A stretch of 64,000 nucleotides of DNA from Deltaproteobacteria bacterium HGW-Deltaproteobacteria-15 (GCA_002840535.1 PHBH01000016.1:1-64000); one strand, 5' to 3'. Shown: positions 52,275 to 61,726, counted from the stretch's first letter. Made by a program: numbers and translations. Notes: generated from the letters alone by a model not told the origin.

Positions 52275-52769
52275 TTGGCTCAACCACTGAAGATCGTGCC
52301 GATATCGTTCAAGGTCAACGGCCGGCCGGTTTCACTCGAAGTGGAGGCCGGTGAAACGGCCTTGCACGCCATACGGGAGAGGCTGCATCTCACCGGCGCC
52401 AAGGAAGGCTGCGGGATCGGGGAATGCGGCGCGTGCACGATCCTCGTGGACGGGAAGGCCGTAAACGGCTGCCTTATGCTCGCTGCCCAGCTCGATGGAA
52501 CCAGCGTACGAACGGTGGAGGGCCTCTCAGAGGGCGAATCCCTCCACCCCCTGCAGCAGGCCTTTCTCGACCACCATGCGGTACAGTGCGGTTTCTGTAC
52601 GCCCGGGCTCCTCATGAGCACGGTGGCGCTGCTGGAAGAGCATCCCCGTCCCGACCGCACGACGATCGCGGACGGGCTTTCGGGCAATCTCTGCCGCTGC
52701 ACAGGTTACAAGCAGATTTTTCAGGCAGTGGAAGCGGCCGCGGAGCGGAAAAAGGAGAACACGAAGTGA
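52275..52769 (+). CDS. Molybdenum hydroxylase, [2Fe-2S] small subunit
   Basis: 164 aa from TTG 52275 behind AAGGAGAATCCC. Plant-type cluster ligands Cys46, 51, 54, 66 (GCGIGECGAC...C) and a second cluster Cys105, 108, 140, 142 (CGFCTPG; CRCTGY). It passes electrons from the molybdenum site to FAD in a xanthine-dehydrogenase-family enzyme. First gene of a three-gene overlapping set. Confidence 0.95.
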   Translation: MAQPLKIVPISFKVNGRPVSLEVEAGETALHAIRERLHLTGAKEGCGIGECGACTILVDGKAVNGCLMLAAQLDGTSVRTVEGLSEGESLHPLQQAFLDHHAVQCGFCTPGLLMSTVALLEEHPRPDRTTIADGLSGNLCRCTGYKQIFQAVEAAAERKKENTK

Positions 52770-53626
52770 GGTCGGACGTGGAATATGTCAGACCCGCAAG
52801 CCTCGAAGAAACAGTCGGTTTCCTGTCCGTTCACGGCCCGGAGACCAAGCCGCTTGCCGGCGGGACCGACCTGCTGATCGATATCAGATCCGGCAAGTGC
52901 AATGCCCGCTACATCATGGATGTTACGCGCATCCCCGAATTGCGCGGGATCGTTGTGACAGAGGAAGGCCTTTCAGTAGGGGCAGGCGCCACTATCTCGG
53001 AGATCGCGCGCTCGGAAGAGGTCAAGCGATACGCCCCAGTGCTTTGGAAATCCTGCCTTACCTTCGGAAGCCCGCAGGTTCGCAACACAGCGACCATAGG
53101 CGGCAACATCGCGAACGCTTCTCCGTCCGCAGACACCGTCCCCCCGCTGATCGTTCATGAAGCTGTGGCAGTGCTCGCAGGCCCGGAGGGCGAGAGGCGG
53201 ATACCGGTAGAGCAATCGGCGGCCGGGCCGAACCGGAGCAACGTCGGCCCCAGGGAACTGATCGTGCGTTTCATCCTGAAGCCCGCTGAAGGCGGTTTCT
53301 CTGAATTTTTGAAGATCGGCAGGCGCAAGGCGCTTGCGATCGCCCGGGTGAGCATGGCCGTGCTGGCGGAAAGAGACGCCGGGGGCGCGATCAGTTTCAT
53401 CCGGTTCTGTCTCGGGTCGTGCACCCCGGTTGCCTGCAGGATCAGAGAAGTGGAGGACTTTCTGCTCGGGAAGATCCCAGAGGAAACCGTGGTGGCCGAA
53501 GGAGGGAGGCTTGCGGCCCGGAAAATGATCGAGATTTCCGGCAGGAGACCTACGACGGTCTACAAAGAGCAGGCCGTAAAAGGGCTTTTCATGCGGCTGC
53601 TGTATCCAATGGTGAAAAATGACTGA
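52766..53626 (+). CDS. Molybdenum hydroxylase, FAD-binding middle subunit
   Basis: 286 aa starting at GTG 52766, overlapping the preceding stop (GTGA) with AAAGGAG upstream. FAD_binding_5 motifs KPLAGGTDLL and GNIANASPSADTVPPL, then the CO_deh_flav_C domain (about 175-280). An upstream open extension in the same frame is the small-subunit gene read in the wrong frame. It transfers electrons to NAD+ or another acceptor. Confidence 0.94.
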   Translation: MRSDVEYVRPASLEETVGFLSVHGPETKPLAGGTDLLIDIRSGKCNARYIMDVTRIPELRGIVVTEEGLSVGAGATISEIARSEEVKRYAPVLWKSCLTFGSPQVRNTATIGGNIANASPSADTVPPLIVHEAVAVLAGPEGERRIPVEQSAAGPNRSNVGPRELIVRFILKPAEGGFSEFLKIGRRKALAIARVSMAVLAERDAGGAISFIRFCLGSCTPVACRIREVEDFLLGKIPEETVVAEGGRLAARKMIEISGRRPTTVYKEQAVKGLFMRLLYPMVKND

Positions 53627-55901
53627 ACAAGGTGAATGCATCGGCTGCAGTGTCCCCCGCAGGGGGGCCCTCGAACGTTTGACCGGCGCATGCAGGTTCA
53701 GCGGGGATTTTCGACTCGAAAACCCATTGACCCTCAGAGCAGCGCGAAGCCCCCATCCCCACGCCCGCATCCTCGGGGTGGATACCACAGAGGCGTCGAG
53801 GCTGCCGGGAGTGGTGCGCATTTTCACCGCCCGCGATATCCCCGGTAAGAATCTCACAGGAATCATCAACAAAGACCGGCCTCTTCTGGTCGCGGACAAG
53901 GTCCGATTCATCGGGGACCCCGTCGCACTGGTGGCCGCCGAAACCGAAGAAGCAGCCGAGAAGGGCGCGGCAGCGGTGAGGGTTGCTTATGAGGTCCTTC
54001 CCGCCGTCTACGATCCGGCTGCCGCGCTGGCCGACGGGGCTCCGGCAATACATGAAAAAGGCAACCTGCTATTCCGGCGACGGGTGGTAAGAGGAGATGC
54101 GGCCGGCGGCTTTTCATCCTGTGCGGCCGTCGTGGAGGAGACCTACAGGACCTCGTTTCTGGAACACTGCTATCTTGAGCCGGACGCAGGGGCCGGATGG
54201 GTGGACACGGACGGCACCCTTGTTATTCTCGCCTCCACCCAGAATCCCCACTACGATCATGCCGAAGTGGTGGCCCTGCTGGGGCTGGACGCCGGCCGGG
54301 TGAGGATTATACAGGCCCCCACCGGTGGCGGGTTCGGCTCCAAGCTCGATCTCAACATGCAGGGTTTCATCGGGCTCGCGCTTCACCATCTCCAAAGACC
54401 CGTGCGCTGCGTGTACAGCCGGGAAGAGACGTTCGCCGCCACCAGCAAGCGCCATGCCCTGGTCATGGAAATGAAAACCGGCGCAGGAAAGGACGGCAAG
54501 CTCAAGGCGATGAAATGCCGAATCCTCTGCGACACCGGGGCTTATGGCTCTTACGGTATAGCCGTGGCCTCCCGGGCCGCAGTGCATGCCGCCGGACCCT
54601 ATGAGATAGAGCATGTGGACACCGAGGCATTATGCGTCTATACGAATAACCCGGTGGCCGGCGCAATGCGAGGTTTCGGGACCCCCCAGATAGCCTTCGC
54701 ACACGAAAGCCAGATGGACCTGCTCGCCGAAAAGCTGGGCATGGACCCGCTGGAGATCAGGCGGCGTAATGCGCTCCGGGTCGGCTCCGTCACCGCGACC
54801 GGTCAGAAGCTTGCTGCCAGCGTCGGCATAGGGGAATGCCTGGACGCGGTCGAACAAAGCTACAGGAAGGCGCGATCGTCCCGGTGCAATAAAGATGTCT
54901 CCCCGTTCACGCGCCGCGGTGTCGGAATCGGGGCAATGTGGTACGGGATAGGCAACACCGGCGCTCAAAACCCGTCAACCGCGCAGATAGAAATGGATCT
55001 CGATGGTGGTGTCACGTTGTACACCGGTTGCGCCGACATCGGGCAGGGTTCGACGACGGTTCTCGGTCAAATCGCGGCCGGGACTCTGGGCCTCGCTCCC
55101 GACGACATCCGGATGATGGTTGGGGATACGAAACTGACCACCAACGCTGGGGCCACTTCGGCCAGCAGGCAGACCTACATTTCGGGCAATGCGGTCAGGG
55201 ATGCCGCGGCCAAACTGGCCGATGTACTGCTCACCGAGGCGGTCGACGTCATGAAACTCCCGAAGAATTCGCTCGTCGTCAACGGCGGCTTCGTGATGCA
55301 CAAAGACGACCCGGGCCGCCGCATACCTTTTTCGAAACTGGCTGGACGCGCCAAACGGAAGGGAATTCCATTGCGGTGGCAGGGCTATTTCGACCCGGTC
55401 ACTACCCCGCTCGATCCGGATACCGGCCGCGGCGAGCCATACGCGACCTATGCCTACGCATGCCACGTGGCTGAGGTGACGGTGGACGTCACTACCGGCG
55501 AGGTGACGGTGGATCGGGTGGTGGCCGCCCACGATGTCGGCAGGGCCATTCATCCAGAGGGCGTCGTGGGCCAGATCTGCGGGGGGGTGGCCATGGGAAT
55601 GGGCTTTGCACTGATGGAGGAGTTCACGCCCGGTGTGACAGCCTCCATGAAGGATTATCACATTCCCACTGCGAACGACATGCCCGAGGTGGTGCCGATA
55701 ATTGTGGAGTCGGCCGAACCGACAGGGCCGTTCGGAGCCAAGGGCGTCGGCGAGCCTGCGCTGATCCCCACCGCTCCGGCCATATTGAATGCCATTTCCG
55801 ACGCATTAGGGAAAAGAATCACCCATCTTCCGGCCAATCTGGAGCGGGTGCTGGAAGCGGCATCATTGGAATCCCGATGCGAAACGGAAAACGACAAATG
55901 A
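53619..55901 (+). CDS. Molybdenum hydroxylase, large molybdopterin subunit
   Basis: 760 aa, overlapping the FAD gene by 8 bp. Moco-contacting segments are APTGGGFGSK, AMRGFGTPQ and GCADIGQGSTT; the catalytic Glu is Glu712 in FGAKGVGEPAL. Full length for the family in one chain, whereas E. barkeri nicotinate dehydrogenase splits it in two. By context it hydroxylates an N-heterocycle beside the ring nitrogen, most simply nicotinate to 6-hydroxynicotinate (inference). The N-terminal 20 residues include Cys-Ile-Gly-Cys, an uncommon addition. Confidence 0.93.
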   Translation: MTEQGECIGCSVPRRGALERLTGACRFSGDFRLENPLTLRAARSPHPHARILGVDTTEASRLPGVVRIFTARDIPGKNLTGIINKDRPLLVADKVRFIGDPVALVAAETEEAAEKGAAAVRVAYEVLPAVYDPAAALADGAPAIHEKGNLLFRRRVVRGDAAGGFSSCAAVVEETYRTSFLEHCYLEPDAGAGWVDTDGTLVILASTQNPHYDHAEVVALLGLDAGRVRIIQAPTGGGFGSKLDLNMQGFIGLALHHLQRPVRCVYSREETFAATSKRHALVMEMKTGAGKDGKLKAMKCRILCDTGAYGSYGIAVASRAAVHAAGPYEIEHVDTEALCVYTNNPVAGAMRGFGTPQIAFAHESQMDLLAEKLGMDPLEIRRRNALRVGSVTATGQKLAASVGIGECLDAVEQSYRKARSSRCNKDVSPFTRRGVGIGAMWYGIGNTGAQNPSTAQIEMDLDGGVTLYTGCADIGQGSTTVLGQIAAGTLGLAPDDIRMMVGDTKLTTNAGATSASRQTYISGNAVRDAAAKLADVLLTEAVDVMKLPKNSLVVNGGFVMHKDDPGRRIPFSKLAGRAKRKGIPLRWQGYFDPVTTPLDPDTGRGEPYATYAYACHVAEVTVDVTTGEVTVDRVVAAHDVGRAIHPEGVVGQICGGVAMGMGFALMEEFTPGVTASMKDYHIPTANDMPEVVPIIVESAEPTGPFGAKGVGEPALIPTAPAILNAISDALGKRITHLPANLERVLEAASLESRCETENDK

Positions 55902-55929
55902 ATACCAACATCTCTAAGGAGGTTCAGAC

Positions 55930-57096
55930 ATGTCCAGTCTGTTGCTAAAGAACATTGGAACCCTCGTCAGCGGCGATATCGCAAACCCGTTACTCAAGGC
56001 GGATGCAATCTGGATCGAGGAAGGGGTGATCAGGAAGGTTGGTCTTCTGAAGGATATGGATGAAAGGGCGGCGGAGAAAGTGATCGACTGTGCCGGGACC
56101 ACCGTAACACCAGGTCTCATCGATTCCCATGTCCATCCTGTTTTGGGAGACTTCACACCCAGGCAGAAGCAACAGGACTTCCTGGAGAGCGAGGTTCATG
56201 GCGGTGTGACCACGGCGATCTCGGCAGGAGAAGTTCATCTTCCGGGAAGACCCAAGGATCCTTCCGGAACCAAAGCCCTCGCGATTCTTGCTGCCAAATC
56301 CTTTGCGGCCTTCAGGCCAGGCGGCATGAAAGTGCTGGGCGGCAGCGTGATTCTCGAGAACGGCCTCCTGGAAAAAGATTTCGAAGAGATGGCCAGAGAA
56401 GGGGTGCGAGTGGTGGGGGAGATCGGTCTCGGCTCCGTCAAGTCGCCTGAAGATGCCGCGCCCATGGTGAAATGGGCCAGGAAGAACGGCATGGTCGTCA
56501 TGATGCACACCGGAGGAACCTCCATCCCCGGGAGCACAACGGTAGGACTGGAGCAGGTTCTCGGCGCCGATCCGGACATCGTCTCTCACATCAACGGCGG
56601 CCCCACCGCCTGTTCCATCGAAGAAGCGGAAAAACTCATTGCCAAAACGAGCATGGCCGTTGAGTTTGTCCATTGCGGCAACATGAAGACCGCTGTGGAA
56701 ATCGGTTCGCTGCTTGTTAAGCACAACGCGCTTCATCGCGCAATCATAGGAAATGATGCTCCATCCGGAACCGGCGTCGTACCGCTCGGGGTTCTCAGGG
56801 TGCTCAGCCTTCTTGCCGGCATGACCCCCATAAAACCGGAAGAGGCTCTCTGCATGGCCACAGGCAACACTGCAAAACTCTACAAGCTCAACCGGGGGAT
56901 CGTTGAGCCGGGCAGGGAAGCGGACATCGTCGTCATGGACACTCCCATGGGTTCTGTGGGAAAGAATGCGCTCGCCGCCCTTGCAGCAGGCGACGTCCCG
57001 GCTGTTTCCATGGTGCTGGTGGACGGCAAAGTCGTCGTCAACATCAGCCGCAACACACCGCCTCCGGTGAAGAAGCCGACCGTCACAAAGGGATAA
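55930..57096 (+). CDS. ena: Enamidase-like amidohydrolase
   Basis: 388 aa; TAAGGAGGTTCAGAC precedes the ATG. It resembles E. barkeri enamidase as I remember it over the whole length: start KNIGTLVSGDI, DSHVHP, HGGVTTAISAG, GRPKDPSGTKALAI, HTGGTSIPGSTTV, SHINGGPTA, GNDAPSGTG and a RNTPPP end. Predicted metal ligands His67, His69, Glu164, His193, His220 and Asp276 are all present. Enamidase opens 1,4,5,6-tetrahydro-6-oxonicotinate hydrolytically to 2-formylglutarate and ammonium. Next to the hydroxylase and the reductase-like gene, this gives the cluster its assignment. Confidence 0.87.
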   Translation: MSSLLLKNIGTLVSGDIANPLLKADAIWIEEGVIRKVGLLKDMDERAAEKVIDCAGTTVTPGLIDSHVHPVLGDFTPRQKQQDFLESEVHGGVTTAISAGEVHLPGRPKDPSGTKALAILAAKSFAAFRPGGMKVLGGSVILENGLLEKDFEEMAREGVRVVGEIGLGSVKSPEDAAPMVKWARKNGMVVMMHTGGTSIPGSTTVGLEQVLGADPDIVSHINGGPTACSIEEAEKLIAKTSMAVEFVHCGNMKTAVEIGSLLVKHNALHRAIIGNDAPSGTGVVPLGVLRVLSLLAGMTPIKPEEALCMATGNTAKLYKLNRGIVEPGREADIVVMDTPMGSVGKNALAALAAGDVPAVSMVLVDGKVVVNISRNTPPPVKKPTVTKG

Positions 57097-57114
57097 CTGG
57101 AAGAGAAGGGTCCA

Positions 57115-57396
57115 GACAGGATAACAGGATGAACAGGATCGAGAAGAGAAGAGAAATCATTTGATCCTCTGACTCCCGTCTGAGTTTTCTTTGCGCATCA
57201 ATGCACTTGTAGGATGGGTAGAGCGAAGCGAAACCCATCGTTCGAGGCGGAAGAATCAAGACCGATGGGTTACGCTTTGCTAACCCATCCTACGGAATTT
57301 AACGTTATGTTTGGCCTGGGTAAGGAGCTTTACAAATGTCTGGAATACAGGGCCAAGGGGTTAAGAAATTCATCCTGTAGATCCTGTTATCCTGTC
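57115..57396. repeat. Nested inverted repeats between ena and the reductase gene
   Basis: Outer arms GACAGGATAACAGGAT.. (57115-57139) and ..ATCCTGTTATCCTGTC (57372-57396) match at 23 of 25 positions. Inner arms 57210-57240 and 57263-57292 are the GTAGGATGGGTAGAGCG family also found at 124-221. The gap 57097-57421 has no gene. Confidence 0.85.
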
Positions 57397-57421
57397 TAAA
57401 AAGATTTTCTTTGGGTTTGAC

Positions 57422-58915
57422 ATGAAGGTTGACAAAGACAAATGCATCGGCTGCGGATACTGCGTAAGGGACTGCCCTCTGTCAGCGGTCCGACTGCAGG
57501 ATAAAAAGGCGGTCATCCTGGAAAACTGCACGGAATGCTCCGCCTGTATCAGGGTCTGTGAGCAGTCCGCCCTCATGCGTGACGCTGCCGCCTCTACCGA
57601 TGCGATCACGTGCGAATCATGCCCCATCAACTGCCGGATCAGGGAAGGGAATATCGGCGCCTGTCAAAGATACCGAAACGACAGTGGGAGACTAGTCAGG
57701 ATCACACCCCTCCACACCTTCGAAGATGTGAAGGACATCGTCGGGCCTGAACCTGCGGATTCGATCCGAACGCCTCTGGTCACCGCCATCGGCGCGGGCA
57801 CCACCTATCCGGACTGCAAGCCCGCCCCATTTATTCTTCGAGGCAGACAGAAGGACGTGGACGTGGTCACCGTGGTCACAGAGGCGCCTCTGAGCTACAG
57901 CGGCATCACGGTGAAGATCGACACGGATGTGGCTGTAGGCGAAGAGGGCGCCGACGTGCTCGTTGGAAAGAGGAAGGTCGGGATGCTTGTGACCGAGCAG
58001 TACGGGTCCAAGATGCTCTCCATAGGCGGTGTGAACCTCCTGACCGGGAAGGACGGGCTCGTCGTTGCAAGGACCATCACCAATCTCGCCAACAGGAATT
58101 CGGTCAGGCTGGCCGTGAGAGGGGGGGCCAGGCTGGAGATCCAGGTGGGCCGGCCGCCGGTCATCGACGGCGAGATACCCTCCAACATGAGGGTTGGATG
58201 CGGGAGCGCCACACTGGGACTATTTGCTCCTCTTCTCAGGGCTGCCGCCGACGAGGTGATCATTCTCGATTCCCATCTCACCAGTCTGATGAGCGAACAT
58301 GCAGCCGGCGTATTTGCGGGTGCGAGACCATCCGGCCTCAAGCTCAAGTTCAGGATGAGCACCCCCGGCCGCTACTTCGGAGACCACGGCGGCGGGTGGG
58401 GAGGCACCTCCATCATCAACCCTCTTGACGTGATCTCAGGCGTGGATCAGCCATCAGCCCGCTCCGGGATGCGCGTCCTGATCACGGAGACGACGGGGCA
58501 GAAGGCCTCCTTGTTCGAACTCACCGGCGACGGATCGTTTCGGGAAATCCCTCTGACTGAAGGGAGCATGGAGGCGGTAAAGGCCATTTCCTCCAGTTGC
58601 GAGCCGTCCAGGGTTTCCGCCATGTACATGGGGGGAACAGGGGGAAGCGCAAGGGCCGGTGTGGCCTTGTACCCCGTGAAACTCACCCGGGCGGTTCACG
58701 CGGCTAAGGCCCATTTGACCATCGGGGGCGCACCGGCTTTCGTGATGCCGGGCGGGGGTATCAATTTCATGGTGGACGTTGAAAGGGTCAAGAAAGGGTC
58801 TTTCTACTGGACCCCGACACCGGCCACCATCTGCCCGGTCGAGTACACGATGGAACTCGAGGAGTATGAGAACATGGGCGGCCACGTGGAGGCTATGAAG
58901 CCGTTCACCATTTAG
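57422..58915 (+). CDS. hnr: 6-hydroxynicotinate reductase-like iron-sulfur protein
   Basis: 497 aa. N-terminal double [4Fe-4S] ferredoxin domain (Cys8, 11, 14, 18 and Cys36, 39, 42, 46), then a third Cys group (Cys64, 67, 71, 81; CESCPINC...C), and a roughly 400-residue catalytic region rich in Gly (GGGWGGTSIINPLD; MGGTGGSARAGVAL) that I associate with proteins annotated 6-hydroxynicotinate reductase. That enzyme reduces 6-hydroxynicotinate to the tetrahydro-6-oxo compound using ferredoxin electrons. The assignment leans on neighbours (hydroxylase before, enamidase before). Weak Shine-Dalgarno. Confidence 0.72.
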   Translation: MKVDKDKCIGCGYCVRDCPLSAVRLQDKKAVILENCTECSACIRVCEQSALMRDAAASTDAITCESCPINCRIREGNIGACQRYRNDSGRLVRITPLHTFEDVKDIVGPEPADSIRTPLVTAIGAGTTYPDCKPAPFILRGRQKDVDVVTVVTEAPLSYSGITVKIDTDVAVGEEGADVLVGKRKVGMLVTEQYGSKMLSIGGVNLLTGKDGLVVARTITNLANRNSVRLAVRGGARLEIQVGRPPVIDGEIPSNMRVGCGSATLGLFAPLLRAAADEVIILDSHLTSLMSEHAAGVFAGARPSGLKLKFRMSTPGRYFGDHGGGWGGTSIINPLDVISGVDQPSARSGMRVLITETTGQKASLFELTGDGSFREIPLTEGSMEAVKAISSSCEPSRVSAMYMGGTGGSARAGVALYPVKLTRAVHAAKAHLTIGGAPAFVMPGGGINFMVDVERVKKGSFYWTPTPATICPVEYTMELEEYENMGGHVEAMKPFTI

Positions 58916-58919
58916 CATT

Positions 58920-58990
58920 GATCATTTATTATTTTACATTTACTGGACAAATGACCAATGATGAATGACCGGGCAAATGATCAATGACAG
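58920..58990. repeat. AATGA/ATGACCAATGAT microrepeat tract
   Basis: Degenerate units such as AATGACCAATGATGAATGAC fill most of the 100-bp gap before the UPF0280 gene. Confidence 0.65.
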
Positions 58991-59015
58991 ATGACAAACG
59001 GGAGATGTAAACGGC

Positions 59016-59867
59016 ATGCCTTACGAGCAGACGATGCATATGCTCGATGGCGGCTCGGTTCTGGCCGAGTGCGGGCCGATGCGTCTGGTGATCTCGTCCT
59101 TTATTGGAAAGGTGTCCCAGCGGGAGATGAATGTCCAGGCGGCCAGGGCATCCTTTGGGTACCTGGAACGGGTCGCCCGGATGCTGGACGTGTTGAGGCT
59201 GAGGCAGACCCGTGTGGAACAGGATCTTGAAGATTCGTTGGCCAGGGAAATGGTGCGCAGCGCGCTTGCAGTTGGAGACGACGATCTGACGCCCATGGCG
59301 GCCGTTGCCGGGACAATAGGGGATGCGGTGGCCGATTACCTTCAAGAGAGGGGAATGACAAAGGTGGTCGTGAACAACGGGGGAGATATCGCAGTCCGGC
59401 TTCAGGAGGAAGAGTCCGTACGGGTCGGCATCCGCACGGATGTGAAAAATCCGGATTATGATGACGTCCTCGTGCTGGGCCCCGGCTGCGGCTCATGGGG
59501 CATTGCGACCAGCGGACTTGGAGGGAGGAGTCTCACCAGAGGCATTGCCTCAGCGGCCACCATCGTGGCATCCACAGCATCCCTTGCAGACGCTGCGGCC
59601 ACTGCTGTTGCGAACGCAAGCTTCGTGGAGGATGATCAGGTCGTTCAGCGATACGCGGAAGAAGTAGACCCCCACACCGACATTCGAGGGCTTCCAGTAA
59701 CGGTCAAGGTTGGCCGAATCACTCCCGAGAAGGGCAGGATCGCCGTTTCAAAGGCAATGGGCAGAGCCGAGGAGCTTGTCGGAAGGGGAGTCATCCTGGG
59801 TGCTCTCGTTGCTGTGGGCGGGCAGATTGGGATGACGTCGTTTTTTAGAGATCGGTTGAACGGGTAA
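59016..59867 (+). CDS. UPF0280 (ApbE-like fold) protein
   Basis: 283 aa. Family features: LVISSFIGKVSQREMNVQAA, PMAAVAGTIGDAVADYL, VVNNGGDIAVRL and GLGGRSLTRGIASAATIVA with conserved Asp near the centre. UPF0280 proteins share the ApbE-type flavin-transferase fold; a role in attaching or delivering flavin to the neighbouring reductase is a testable guess, not established. Followed 21 bp later by the AA_synth gene. Confidence 0.8.
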   Translation: MPYEQTMHMLDGGSVLAECGPMRLVISSFIGKVSQREMNVQAARASFGYLERVARMLDVLRLRQTRVEQDLEDSLAREMVRSALAVGDDDLTPMAAVAGTIGDAVADYLQERGMTKVVVNNGGDIAVRLQEEESVRVGIRTDVKNPDYDDVLVLGPGCGSWGIATSGLGGRSLTRGIASAATIVASTASLADAAATAVANASFVEDDQVVQRYAEEVDPHTDIRGLPVTVKVGRITPEKGRIAVSKAMGRAEELVGRGVILGALVAVGGQIGMTSFFRDRLNG

Positions 59868-59888
59868 TCGGAAAAGGAGAAGACAGCG

Positions 59889-60467
59889 ATGGAAGTGAGA
59901 AAATATGTAACGGTCGTGGAACAGATTCTTGCAGACGGGGGTCGTCCCGTGGATCCTCCCCAGAAAAGAGCGGCGGCGATAGCCGTTATCAAGAACCCCT
60001 TTGCAGGGAAGTATGTGGAAGATTTGACTCCTCTCATCGAAACAGGAGACGAGCTCGGGGGTATCCTCGCGAAGATGGCGGTCGAGGCGCTCGGGATCAG
60101 GCCGCAGGATGCCGAAGGGTACGGCAAAGCGGCGATTGTGGGTGAAAACGGCGAAAAGGAGCACGCAGCGGCCATCCTGCATCCCAAGCTCGGGACCCCC
60201 TTCAGAAATGCATTGGCAGGAGGCAAGGCAATCATTCCATCTGCCAAGAAAATTGGAGGTATGGGTACGGAGATTGATGTCCCCACCCACTTCAAGGATG
60301 CGGCCTTTGTGCGCAGCCATTTCGATGCCATGGCAGTCCGGGTCGACGATGCCCCGCGGGCCGATGAGATCGTCGTGGCACTCGTGGTGACCAATTGCGG
60401 GAGACCGCACCCCCGGATCGGCGGCCTCAAGAAGGAAGAAGCCAAGAAAGAGGACGGGCTGAGGTAG
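59889..60467 (+). CDS. AA_synth-family (PF06684-type) protein
   Basis: 192 aa; AAAAGGAGAAGACAGCG precedes the ATG. Pattern VRKYVTVVEQILADGG, AAAIAVIKNPFAGKY and AAILHPKLGTPFRNALAGGKAIIPS is typical of the so-called amino acid synthesis family, whose biochemical role is unknown. Its regular position beside N-heterocycle or amide catabolic genes suggests a hydrolytic or binding role in this pathway. The C-terminal tail is Lys/Glu-rich. Confidence 0.8.
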   Translation: MEVRKYVTVVEQILADGGRPVDPPQKRAAAIAVIKNPFAGKYVEDLTPLIETGDELGGILAKMAVEALGIRPQDAEGYGKAAIVGENGEKEHAAAILHPKLGTPFRNALAGGKAIIPSAKKIGGMGTEIDVPTHFKDAAFVRSHFDAMAVRVDDAPRADEIVVALVVTNCGRPHPRIGGLKKEEAKKEDGLR

Positions 60468-60510
60468 GAAATCTGAAATCTGAAATTTGAGATTTGAAAT
60501 TTGAAATCCC
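60466..60510. repeat. GAAATCTGAAATTTGA microrepeat
   Basis: Tandem units of 7-8 nt (GAAATCTGAAATCTGAAATT) right after the AA_synth stop codon. Confidence 0.75.
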
Positions 60511-60646
60511 AGAGGGCCGTTGCAGGTAGTGACGGATTTGCTGTTCATCACCTTGACGCTCCTGTTGCCGGGAGAGCGAAGCGGGGCGTCCTAAACTCTT
60601 TCCTGAACCCGGTGGCGGAAAGAAAAACCAAAAGGAGGAGAAGGAT

Positions 60647-61726
60647 ATGTGTGATCAGCATGGTATGAGCAGACGTAACTTTTTGAAAACCTCATTGATC
60701 GGCGGGGCCGGAATCGCCGCAGGCCTCGGCCATGGCCATTTGGATTGGGCTCATGCCCAGGCGGCCAACATCCGCTTCAGCACCTGGCACGTTCCTGTGG
60801 GGTATGAGGTAAAGACCGTATGGGAACCCATGTTGGAACAGCTCAAGAAGAAGAGCGAGAACAAGATTACCTCAACCATGTTCCCCGGCGGCGCGCTGGG
60901 CAAGGGGCCGGAGCACTATGACATCGTGTCGAAGGGTCTTTCCGACATGGGGTATTTCACCGCCACTTGGACTCCGGGACGATTTCCTCTGACCGACGTG
61001 CTCTCCATGGCTGCCTGGGTGGACGGAAAAGATGTTGCCACGGATATCGGCAACGCGATGTACAAGAGAATCCTCCACAAGGAGTTCGAGGCCGTGAAGG
61101 TGGTCGAATTGAACGGCTGCATCCAGGCCTTCCTGTGGACCAAGAAACCCGTCAAGAGTCTGGACGACGTGAAAGGAATGAAGGTTCGAAGCCCGGGTGG
61201 ACAGCAGACGAACTACATCAAGGCGATCGGCGCGGAACCCATCTTCATGCCCCTGGGGGATGTGTACATGGCCATGGAGACGGGAACAATAGACGGCATC
61301 GTCACATGTGTTCCCCTGATTCTCTCCTTCAAGCTCCACGAAGTCGCCAAGCATGCCGTGGTGGCCACCTTCGGGTGCGTCTCCGAGGGTGTGGTGATGA
61401 ACAAGCAAAGCTGGAACAAAATCCCGGACAACCTCAAGCCTGTGGTGGATGAGGTCTGCCAGAATCCGTTCAAGACGACTGGAGGGCTGACCAGGGATGT
61501 GTACAAAACCATGATGAAAGAGGTCACGGACAAGAAGGTGGACCTCTTTGAACTGCCCTCCCAGGAAGCGGAGAAGTGGTATGAGCGGTTTCAGGATGTG
61601 ACCAGGACCTGGGTCAAGGATCTGGAAGCAAAGAACCTTCCTGCCAAGGACGTGGTCAAAATGTACAATGAGGAATGCGAGAAGAGAGGCGTCAAGGTGG
61701 TCTCGTTTCCGAAGGAGTGGAAGTAG
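60647..61726 (+). CDS. dctP: TRAP transporter substrate-binding protein (DctP)
   Basis: 359 aa; AAAGGAGGAGAAGGAT precedes the ATG. Twin-arginine signal SRRNFLKTSLIGG suggests export folded by Tat. The mature protein follows the DctP fold, with conserved Arg in KGMKVRSPGG that pairs with a substrate carboxylate, and METGTIDGIV. Placed after the catabolic genes, it should capture the heterocyclic carboxylate in the periplasm (inference). Confidence 0.93.
   Translation: MCDQHGMSRRNFLKTSLIGGAGIAAGLGHGHLDWAHAQAANIRFSTWHVPVGYEVKTVWEPMLEQLKKKSENKITSTMFPGGALGKGPEHYDIVSKGLSDMGYFTATWTPGRFPLTDVLSMAAWVDGKDVATDIGNAMYKRILHKEFEAVKVVELNGCIQAFLWTKKPVKSLDDVKGMKVRSPGGQQTNYIKAIGAEPIFMPLGDVYMAMETGTIDGIVTCVPLILSFKLHEVAKHAVVATFGCVSEGVVMNKQSWNKIPDNLKPVVDEVCQNPFKTTGGLTRDVYKTMMKEVTDKKVDLFELPSQEAEKWYERFQDVTRTWVKDLEAKNLPAKDVVKMYNEECEKRGVKVVSFPKEWK

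Noticed and set aside
57214..57399. 61-codon frame between ena and hnr
   Set aside because: Made of the inverted dispersed repeats; no coding signal.
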